Origin: Candidatus Microgenomates bacterium | GTDB lineage: Bacteria; Patescibacteriota; Microgenomatia; UBA1406; GWC2-37-13 | Direction of reading: 5' to 3' | Assembly: GCA_015491205.1 (NCBI GenBank) | Contig: WFWI01000100.1 | Span: 1 to 9,752 of the forward strand | Length of the DNA stretch: 9,752 nucleotides | Shown here: in pieces, positions 1 through 7,000 of the stretch | Layout of the letters: each line of letters begins with the position of its first letter | How positions within the stretch are numbered: position 1 is the first letter of the stretch | The notes under the pieces: generated by a model | The model's input: the letters and a program-made list of their open reading frames with translations, nothing else | Databases searched by the model: none | Told to the model about the DNA's origin: nothing | Position numbers and translations under genes: made by a program

Positions 1-425
1 ATATAGGTTTTTTTCTTGACCTCAAAAAACAAAAAGGAGCTTGAAAAGCCTGGATAGCCTGGGTCAGGGAGGAGGATTTCGTCTTCTCTGTCAGCCACAG
101 CTGGGACAAGGTGGGTTAAAATATCCTTGGCTCCATGGCCTATTTGAACTGCTAAATCTTTGTCAACCCCAAAGCGTTTTTTATACCAGTTTAAAATTGC
201 CCTTTCAAGCTCCTTTTCAGGTTTGTAAGAAGGGTAAAGGTAAGCACTTTTTTCTTTTACAATTTTCTGAAGCATCTCCACATATGCGGTAGAGGGAGGG
301 TATTTTGGTATTCCAGCTGAAAGATCAAGGACTTTCCTGCCAGCTTTTTCCTCAAGCTCAGCGTTTTCCCTTTTAAGCTGGGCAAAAATATAGGGTTTGA
401 GTTTTTTTAGCTTTTTGGCTATCAT
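1..425 (-). CDS. PLP-dependent class I/II aminotransferase, N-terminal part (runs off left edge)
   Basis: The minus strand from the ATG at 425 reads open to base 1, giving 141 codons of an incomplete protein. The translation has the N-terminal pattern of fold-type I aminotransferases of the aspartate / LL-diaminopimelate aminotransferase group. It shows a helix around residues 5-28 with PYIFAQL, then VLDLSAGIPKYPP (32-44), YLYPSYKPEKELERAI (62-77) where such enzymes bind substrate and start the large domain, GHGAKDIL (96-103) at the cofactor phosphate-binding turn, and LPDPGYPGF (119-127), the family's P-G-Y-P motif. The catalytic lysine lies beyond the window, so activity cannot be judged. 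The start is the first ATG after the divergent trpS start and gives the expected family N-terminus; no Shine-Dalgarno is visible. Substrate is unknown: aspartate, LL-diaminopimelate and aromatic amino acids are all possible. Confidence 0.85.
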   Translation of the reverse strand, partial: MIAKKLKKLKPYIFAQLKRENAELEEKAGRKVLDLSAGIPKYPPSTAYVEMLQKIVKEKSAYLYPSYKPEKELERAILNWYKKRFGVDKDLAVQIGHGAKDILTHLVPAVADREDEILLPDPGYPGFSSSFLFFEVKKKTY

Positions 426-427
426 AG

Positions 428-453
428 TTGTAAAGTTTATGTTATCATATTTT
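428..453. promoter_or_regulatory. Divergent promoter region between aminotransferase and trpS
   Basis: Only 32 bp (426-457) separate the two divergent ATGs. The plus strand carries TATCAT at 443-448 and the minus strand carries TATGAT at 449-444, overlapping -10-like hexamers facing opposite ways. Plus-strand TTGTAA at 428-433 could pair with TTTAAC at 451-456 at 17 bp spacing, but that places initiation inside trpS. I see no good -35 for either direction. If the hexamers are real, the leaders would be about 3 nt for trpS and about 12 nt for the aminotransferase, consistent with the absence of Shine-Dalgarno sequences. Weak prediction. Confidence 0.25.
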
Positions 454-457
454 AACC

Positions 458-1453
458 ATGAAAAAAATAGTCTTTTCAGGGGTGCAGCCTTCAGGCAATC
501 TTCACCTTGGAAACTATATTGGAGCCATAAGGCAGTGGGTAAAGCTGCAAGAAAGGGAGAATCTTGAGCTTATCTTTTGCATTGTTGATCTTCATGCAAT
601 AACCCTGCCCCAAGATCCAAAAGTTTTACGCCAGAAAAATTTAGAGCTTGCAGCTTTATATTTAGCCTGTGGACTTGATCCTTCACGTTCAAAGATTTTT
701 ATTCAGTCGGAAAATCCAGACCATCCGTATCTAGCCTGGATCTTTGATTGTATAACCCCTTTTGGCTGGCTCAAAAGAATGACCCAGTTTAAAGAAAAAA
801 GCGAGAAGCAAAAGGAGAAGGCCTCGGTTGGGCTTTTTAACTACCCAGCCTTAATGGCAGCGGATATTTTGCTTTATGACACTAACCTTGTACCAGTAGG
901 CGAGGATCAGGTACAGCATATTGAACTGACGCGCGATATAGCCTCAAGATTTAACAGGCTGTATGGCGAGGTTTTTGTGATTCCTGAGGCTTTGATTGAG
1001 AAAAAGGTAGCAAGGATTATGAGTCTGCAGGATCCTTTAAAGAAGATGAGCAAATCAGATCCTAATCCAAAATCGCGCATCGAGCTTTTGGATGATCCAG
1101 ATACGATCGTGCTTAAAATAAAAAGGGCTGTTACGGATTCAGGTAAAGAGATTGTTTACGACAGGGAGAAAAAGCCTGCGATTTCAAACCTGCTTTCTAT
1201 TTACTCCGAGCTTTCAGGAAAATCCATAGACGAGCTTGAAAGGCAGTATGAAGGAGTAGGCTATGCTAAATTCAAAGAGGATTTGGCAGAAGTGATTGTT
1301 GAAGCTTTGCGGCCAATAAGGGAAAGGTATTTTGAGTTTATAAAAGAAAAGATGTTTTTGGAGAAAGTTTTGGATGAAGGAATAGAGTACGCCCGGGAGA
1401 AATCCTCCAAAAAGCTTGCACGGGTTAAAGATTTGCTCGGGCTGTCGCGATAA
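458..1453 (+). CDS. trpS: Tryptophanyl-tRNA synthetase
   Basis: Cytoplasmic class Ic aminoacyl-tRNA synthetase that activates tryptophan with ATP and loads it on tRNA-Trp. The 331-residue length is normal for bacterial TrpS. The HIGH-type signature is PSGNLHLGNY (11-20). The KMSKS loop is intact at 196-200, followed by DPNP. The tryptophan-pocket and dimer region YPALMAADILLYDTNLVPVG (129-148) and the GEDQ motif (148-151) are also present. No key residue is missing. The ATG at 458 lacks a visible Shine-Dalgarno and has no room for a T-box leader, so if it is regulated it is not by that mechanism. It is the first gene of the rightward operon: its TAA stop at 1451-1453 directly abuts the ATG of the ABC ATPase. 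There is no obvious functional link to the transporter, so co-transcription probably reflects compact packing. Confidence 0.97.
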   Translation: MKKIVFSGVQPSGNLHLGNYIGAIRQWVKLQERENLELIFCIVDLHAITLPQDPKVLRQKNLELAALYLACGLDPSRSKIFIQSENPDHPYLAWIFDCITPFGWLKRMTQFKEKSEKQKEKASVGLFNYPALMAADILLYDTNLVPVGEDQVQHIELTRDIASRFNRLYGEVFVIPEALIEKKVARIMSLQDPLKKMSKSDPNPKSRIELLDDPDTIVLKIKRAVTDSGKEIVYDREKKPAISNLLSIYSELSGKSIDELERQYEGVGYAKFKEDLAEVIVEALRPIRERYFEFIKEKMFLEKVLDEGIEYAREKSSKKLARVKDLLGLSR

Positions 1454-2443
1454 ATGAAAAGGGTCGTTAAGGTAGAAAATCTTAAAAAATACTACGTTAC
1501 CTATAAAAAGGAAGCCGGGTTTTTTGGAGCTATAAAGTCATTTTTTAAACGTGAGAAGAAAATAGTTAAAGCAGTTGATGGCATAAGCTTTGAGCTTTTT
1601 GAAGGGGAGCTGGTGGGCTTTATTGGTCAAAATGGCGCCGGAAAAACAACGACATTAAAATGCTTGTCTGGGGTTTTATATCCTGACGAAGGTAAAATTG
1701 ATGTTTTAGGCTTTTTTCCGTTTGAGCGAAAAAAAGAATTTTTGAAAAAAATTGCTTTTGTTATGGGAAGGCGCGGGACTTTGTATTGGGACCTGCCAGC
1801 CATAGATTCTTATCTTTTGTATAAGGAAATTTATGAGATAGGGGAAGATAAATTTGAACGGACGTTAAAGGAGTTGTCAGAAATGCTTGATTTTGACAAG
1901 TTATTAAACCAGCCTTTAAGAAACCTTTCCCTTGGAGAGCGTATGAAAGCCGAGCTTATTGCTTCCCTTCTTCACAGGCCAAAGGTTTTATTTTTGGATG
2001 AGCCCACCATAGGGCTTGATGTTGTAATGCAAAAGGTTTTGCGCGATTTTATAAAGGAGTACAACAGGCGCTACAAAGCCACAATCCTTTTGACCTCCCA
2101 CTACATGGAAGATGTAGAAGTCTTGTGCAAGCGAGTGATTGTCATTCACAAGGGTAAGCTTTATTACGATGGGGATTTGCAAACTTTAAAGAAAAAATAC
2201 GTTCGGGCAAAAAGGGTGGAGATGGTTTTAAAAGAAAGGGTAGAGAGGGAAAAATTTGAAAAAATTGGAAAAGTAAAGGAGTATTCTTTGCCGCGGGTTG
2301 TTTTGGAGATTGAACGGGAAAAAGTGCCTGATAAGATAAAGGAGGTTCTTTCTCGCTTTCGAATCGCTGATCTTTCTGTTTCCGAACCTGATATTGCTGA
2401 TATAGTAAGAAATTTCTTTTTGGAAAGCAATGAAAGTTTTTAA
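1454..2443 (+). CDS. ABC-2 type exporter, ATP-binding subunit (COG4586-like)
   Basis: ATPase subunit of an ABC-2/DUF990-type exporter; substrate unknown. The nucleotide-binding domain fills residues 1 to ~240. The family's insert before the first strand (KKEAGFFGAIKSFFKREKK, 18-36) is present, followed by Walker A GQNGAGKTT (58-66), ABC signature LSLGER (158-163), Walker B VLFLDEP (178-184), a D-loop GLD (187-189) and the H-loop histidine at 216. Residues ~245-329 form the C-terminal regulatory tail usual in this family. At the expected Q-loop, where relatives as I remember them read GQ..QLWWDLP, this protein reads GRRGTLYWDLP (105-115), so the usual glutamine appears replaced. The gene begins immediately after the trpS stop (TAAATG) with no ribosome-binding site, suggesting translational coupling, and overlaps the first permease by 14 bp. 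It acts at the inner face of the cytoplasmic membrane with the two permeases that follow. Confidence 0.93.
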   Translation: MKRVVKVENLKKYYVTYKKEAGFFGAIKSFFKREKKIVKAVDGISFELFEGELVGFIGQNGAGKTTTLKCLSGVLYPDEGKIDVLGFFPFERKKEFLKKIAFVMGRRGTLYWDLPAIDSYLLYKEIYEIGEDKFERTLKELSEMLDFDKLLNQPLRNLSLGERMKAELIASLLHRPKVLFLDEPTIGLDVVMQKVLRDFIKEYNRRYKATILLTSHYMEDVEVLCKRVIVIHKGKLYYDGDLQTLKKKYVRAKRVEMVLKERVEREKFEKIGKVKEYSLPRVVLEIEREKVPDKIKEVLSRFRIADLSVSEPDIADIVRNFFLESNESF

Positions 2444-3227
2444 AACATTGGTTAAAACAGAGTTTTACACTTATTTGGCTTACAGGTTGAACTTTGTCCT
2501 TTGGCGCCTTCGAAATTTTTTGTGGCTAGTTTTTCTCTATTTTTTTTGGAAAGCAGTTTTTCAAGGAGAGATAACCCTGTTTGGGTATACAAAAAATGAG
2601 ATCTTTCTTTACATACTTTTTGCTCAAGTTGTAAGCTCCTTTGTTCTTTCAACTGCAACCGGAGGGATTGGAGGGATGATAAATGATGGGACTTTGACGG
2701 ATATTCTATTACTTCCTTATTCATTTTTTAAAATTATGGCTGCTAAAGAGGTTATAGATAAGCTTGTAAACTTTGCGTTTTCTATTTTTGAGATTTTCCT
2801 TTTTATTTTGCTTTTCAATCCTGAAATTGTTGGAGTCCAGCTTACTTGGCAGAGCGTTTTGATGTTTATTATAAGTTTATTGTTGGCGACAACTTTATAT
2901 TTTTTTATTGCTCTAAACTTAGGCTTTATAGGATTCTGGTCTACTGAAGTTTGGGCTCCGCGATTTCTCTTTATGGTGGTCGTTTGGCTCTTGGCTGGCA
3001 ATTATTTTCCTTTGGATGTTTTGCCAACAGGGCTGTATAAGGCCTTAAATCTTTTGCCTTTTCCTTACCTTGTCTACTTTCCCGTAAAGGTATTGTTAGG
3101 GAAGGCTGAAGTAGCTGAGGTGGCTGGGGGGGTCTTTGTACTTTTTGTGTGGACGTTAATTTTTTATGGTTTTACAAAATTCCTTTGGATAAAAGGTCTT
3201 AAAGTTTATACAGCTCAGGGAGCATGA
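2430..3227 (+). CDS. ABC-2 type exporter permease 1 (COG4587 / ABC2_membrane_6-like)
   Basis: Integral membrane subunit of 265 residues with about six hydrophobic segments, roughly 21-43, 58-80, 112-129, 140-168, 178-198 and 233-253. The amphipathic N-terminus (KTEFYTYLAYRLNFVLWRLR) is typical of DUF990-class permeases. So are the cytoplasmic stretch GGMINDGTLTDILLLPYSFF (81-100), which matches the conserved G-x(n)-L-L-x-P motif, and the LNLLPFPYLVYFPVKVLLGK region (206-225). It should pair with the second permease to form the heterodimeric channel driven by the upstream ATPase. It starts 14 bp inside the ATPase gene, with a GGAAAG (2422-2427) too close to be an ideal ribosome-binding site, and its TGA stop overlaps the next ATG as ATGA. 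What it exports cannot be told from sequence; relatives are annotated as drug, lipid or uncharacterised exporters. Confidence 0.88.
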   Translation: MKVFKTLVKTEFYTYLAYRLNFVLWRLRNFLWLVFLYFFWKAVFQGEITLFGYTKNEIFLYILFAQVVSSFVLSTATGGIGGMINDGTLTDILLLPYSFFKIMAAKEVIDKLVNFAFSIFEIFLFILLFNPEIVGVQLTWQSVLMFIISLLLATTLYFFIALNLGFIGFWSTEVWAPRFLFMVVVWLLAGNYFPLDVLPTGLYKALNLLPFPYLVYFPVKVLLGKAEVAEVAGGVFVLFVWTLIFYGFTKFLWIKGLKVYTAQGA

Positions 3228-4012
3228 GGGAAATAAAGCGTTATTTAAAAATTTGGTTGCGATTATCCTACAACTCTTTCTCAGCGATGTTTTTTACGCG
3301 ATTTTCTGCTGTTATTTTTCTTTTAGGAAAGATTTTGAGATTTTCTTTTATCTTGATTTTTCTTTTGGCAGTTTTTTCCAAGGTTCCTGGAGCAGGTGGA
3401 TATAGCAAGGAGCAGATAATAATTGTGTTCTTAATTTATTCTCTGATAGATACGCTTTCACAGTTTTTATTTAGGGAAGTGTACAGGTTCAGGCCAAAGG
3501 TAGTCTTTGGTACGTTTGACAAGGATTTAGTAAAGCCTGTGTCGCCGCTTTTCCTTTCTTTATTTGGGGGTGCTGACGTTTTAGACCTTATCACGGTAGT
3601 AATCTATACGTTAGTTTTTTTTATATTTTTAAGCAGTTTGGTGATTACTCCTTTGAACTTCTCTCTTTTCCTGCTTTTTTTGATAAACGGAGTGGTTTTA
3701 GCAGCTGCCTTTCACATAATAGTTCTTTCGATAGGAATCTTAACAACAGAGGTAGACCACTTAATTATGATTTACAGGGATGTTGAGAATTTGGGCAGGA
3801 TTCCGGTTGATTTTTACGATAAGGCTTTGCGTTTTGTTTTAACTTATCTTCTGCCAATTGGCATAATGATGACAGTGCCTGCTAAAATTCTTTTTGGGCT
3901 CTGGAATGTGAAAATCTTGGGAGTGGCTTTGGTCGTTTCTTTAGCGTTTTTCTACGCGAGTTTAAGATTCTGGGGATATGCCCTACAAAAATATTCTTCG
4001 GCATCGAGTTGA
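3224..4012 (+). CDS. ABC-2 type exporter permease 2 (COG3694 / DUF990-like)
   Basis: Second membrane subunit, 262 residues, with hydrophobic segments near 26-52, 64-82, 118-140, 143-172, 205-222 and 229-248. Family hallmarks are VVFGTFDKDLVKPVSPLF (93-110), corresponding to the G-x-F-D-x(2)-L-x-x-P motif, and near the C-terminus GRIPVDFYDKALRF (191-204) followed by LLPIGIMMTVPAKILFG (209-225), which is close to the diagnostic DUF990 sequence. The start is fixed by the ATGA overlap with permease 1, an arrangement that favours coupled translation and equal stoichiometry. It is the last gene of the trpS-led operon: the next gene lies 50 bp further on and has its own likely promoter. Length and topology are normal for the family and nothing is missing. 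Confidence 0.88.
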   Translation: MREIKRYLKIWLRLSYNSFSAMFFTRFSAVIFLLGKILRFSFILIFLLAVFSKVPGAGGYSKEQIIIVFLIYSLIDTLSQFLFREVYRFRPKVVFGTFDKDLVKPVSPLFLSLFGGADVLDLITVVIYTLVFFIFLSSLVITPLNFSLFLLFLINGVVLAAAFHIIVLSIGILTTEVDHLIMIYRDVENLGRIPVDFYDKALRFVLTYLLPIGIMMTVPAKILFGLWNVKILGVALVVSLAFFYASLRFWGYALQKYSSASS

Positions 4013-4016
4013 GGGG

Positions 4017-4045
4017 TTGCACAAAATTTATTTTTTTGGTATTTT
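4017..4045 (+). promoter_or_regulatory. Sigma70-like promoter for the giant surface protein
   Basis: TTGCAC (4017-4022) and TATTTT (4040-4045) are separated by exactly 17 bp in the only real gap of the rightward gene run. Initiation would fall near 4052, giving a leader of about 10 nt before the ATG at 4063. Predicted from hexamers only. Confidence 0.45.
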
Positions 4046-4054
4046 AACGATATT

Positions 4055-4059
4055 AGGGA
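4055..4059 (+). promoter_or_regulatory. Possible short Shine-Dalgarno before the giant surface protein
   Basis: AGGGA lies 3 nt before the ATG at 4063, closer than ideal. An in-frame TAG at 4054-4056 rules out any start further upstream, so the ATG at 4063, which gives the signal-anchor N-terminus, is the best start. Confidence 0.35.
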
Positions 4060-4062
4060 TCT

Positions 4063-7000
4063 ATGGGGTGGTTTATAAAAAGGATAGTTCTTTTTATCAT
4101 AATAACCATAATATTCTCTTTTGTAATTATTGGGGGGTATATATTTTTAAGTAGAGCTTCAACTGATGAGTGTTTTCTTCCGGTTTTGTGTACAGAAAAA
4201 GGGCAATACTTCTATTCAGGAGTTACAAAATATCAAGGGTCATTATCTGAGCTTAATAATAAAGCGGTTGTAATAGACAAGCAGGTTGAGGCGATGGCGT
4301 GGTTAAAATTTATTATTGACTATACTCTTTTAAGGTACCAGTTTGCTCCTGCTATTGTAAAATTGGATAATAATTTGAAAGAAAAGCTTAATTCTTTAGC
4401 AACTTTTGTTATTAATGCTTGGGAAAAATATTACCTTTTAATACCCTATGAAAATATTGATTATTATGGCTCCACCCCTGCGGTTCTTTATGATGTAGAT
4501 AGTAGATTTGCGCTGTTTAACTCTGTCAGAGAGGTTTTTTTTAAAGTAGGGAGAAGAGGAGAGTTGAGGGAAGTATCGGATTTAGAGGCTTTTAGGACTT
4601 TAAAGAATAGACTGGCAAAATTTGAGTATTTGTTTAAGTTTTTTAATGAGTACGAGCAGATCAGGCCTCTTTCAATAACTCCTTTAACCGGAGGGATAAA
4701 AAGTTGGATAGGTACGAATCTTTCCCGTCAGGAGGTTAAAAATGGAGTATATGCAGTGGCAACTTTCTTGGAAAAGTTTGAGCCTGATGTAGAGGAGGGT
4801 AGAAAAGCAAGATATCTGCTCGCTCAAGCTTTAGACAAGTTTGTAAGAGAAGAGCTGGCAAGGGAGGAAAAGAATTTTGATGCTTGCAGAGTTTGGAGTG
4901 AGTTTTTTGGAAGACATAGGGCTTTGTTTAGAATCTGGTTTTATTCAGTGCCAGTAGATAGGCTGCCAGAATGGTTTTCTTATATGGATCAAGTGGAAAA
5001 GTTTTCCCTTGGGTGCAAAGATTTGTCCAAGGTTAGGGTAATAATAGGAGGTAGTGAAGAAGACAATCAAGATGTCAAGAATTTGGTAAATAAATGGAAA
5101 GAGTATATAGATTTTGTGAAAAGCAATCCCGAGATATTTGTAGATCCTTTGACCGAGCAGCATATTGCCAAAGTTTATCAACAGGAAGGTATAGTAGTAT
5201 GGGAAAAACAAGGGCACAAAGTTTATGGTAATCTAGAGCAGCCTTTAAAGAATTTGCGGCAAACCTTGATAATTAAAGCATTTGAGACTAAAAAATTGGT
5301 TGGGACCTATTTTCCTTCTGCTTTAAAAGTTTGGCAGGTAAGAAAGCAGAATTATTTAAGGAAGGAGCCAATTGAGAAATATGATTATATAGTCTATGCA
5401 ACCCCAAGACCTGGTTGGGATGCAAGGCAAAGGGCTCATACTTTAAGCGATTATCCAGGCCCAGGTGATTATCTGGACTATCTTTTAGTTCACAAAGTGT
5501 ATATGGAGAAGATCCTTTCTGAATGGAAATATAGGCTTCCATTGAAAAGGTTTGAGTACGGAAGGTTTTTTGTGATAGACCCTAAGTTTAAAGATTTAAA
5601 AGGCAACGAAATACCAGAGGACTTTTCCTTTAATGCGTATTCGGTAAAAGTAGACTTTTATCCGTATTACATTAAAGGATTGGGTCCTATGATTCCTGAT
5701 GTTAAGGAGGATTTGGAAGGGTTGGATACACCATTGAATGTATATAGAGAAGATTTTAACTATAAAGGGAAAGTATGGCGGATAGATACAGGTGGTATTC
5801 ATGAAAGAGCTCACAAAACTTTTGCAGCTTTTGATTTGTATTTTGGGAATCAGGACGGCCTTTTTTGGAATATGTCTTTGCCTGGAGAGCAAAATGGTAA
5901 TAGTTTAGAAGAAAAGCCCCAAAGTGATCTTTTAGCTTCTTGGAAGGAGAGTTGTAAAATTTTTACTACTTTAAGAAAGGAAGGAGGAAACTTTCTACCT
6001 ACTACTATAGGAGAAGGATCATTAATGGTTGGTGTAAACACAAGGCAAAAGAGGATGTTTCCATTAATGTGGGAATTTACTTATCTTACGAGGCTTATTC
6101 CCGCCCCATATTTTATAGATTTAACAGATTTTTATAGCGAGTATAAAATAAAGATTAACTTACCCACAGGTTTTGCGATAAAGAGGGTAAAAATGTTTGG
6201 AGTGAGGAAATGGAAGGTAAGTGAGTTTCCAGAAGATTTTATAAAAGTGGAGAAAGATTCTTCTGGAACATATATTGTCTTTCCTTCGTATATAAGGGGC
6301 ATGGATACTTTCAAATGGAATTCTTTTGTGGTTATGTTCATAGAGTTTGAAAATGGCAGGAAGGTCTCACTTCCTCTTTTCAAGCAGTTTTTAGAGCACA
6401 TATTCTGGAGGTATGCGCGCGCTTCAAACAACGATTTTCCATATTTGATAGAGCTTAATCTTTTTCCTGATAGAGTCCCTCAAAATTTGGTTTCCTATCC
6501 AGTGAGTCGCCCAGAGGAGTGTGATAATTTAAGCCCTGCTGATATACGGCGTTTTGTTCAAGAGCAGCTAAATAATCCTAAGGTTGTAAAGAGATGGAAG
6601 GTTTTCCAAAGGGTTTTTCCAGGATCAGAGTTGAAAAAGGAAATAAAAGATGACAAAACAGTTTTTGCTGTAGTTAGAGTGCCAGGGCCTTTTACTTATT
6701 ATGTTTATAAAGCTGAGCCTTATAATTTAGAAGTTCAAGACTCAGGGAATCCTTTACCTCTGGATCCTACGCAAAATATAATTGAGGATATAAATGTTTT
6801 GACACCGATCTCAACTCCAGTACCAACTACGACTTCAACGCTCACTGCAATCCCAACTCCCACACCTACACCGGTGTGTTTAACTACACCTGTTTCAGAA
6901 GATACTTTTGTGGCTTCAGGGTTGAGAGAGAAAAACTTTGGAAGGAGGGGGTATATAGAAGCTAGAAACAAAGGTAGGGTTATTGGACTTTTGAAATTTA

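Noticed and set aside
41..292. Plus-strand ORF of 83 codons at the left edge
   Set aside because: It lies antisense to the aminotransferase, whose translation carries clear family motifs; the plus-strand peptide has none.
426..457. T-box or other riboswitch leader for trpS
   Set aside because: Only 32 bases separate trpS from the divergent gene, so there is no room for a structured leader unless it overlaps the aminotransferase gene, and I see no T-box motif there.
3224..3227. Recoded TGA (code 25), as in some candidate-phyla bacteria
   Set aside because: TGA ends both permeases at the positions expected from family length, one of them in a classic ATGA overlap, and tryptophan is encoded by TGG throughout.
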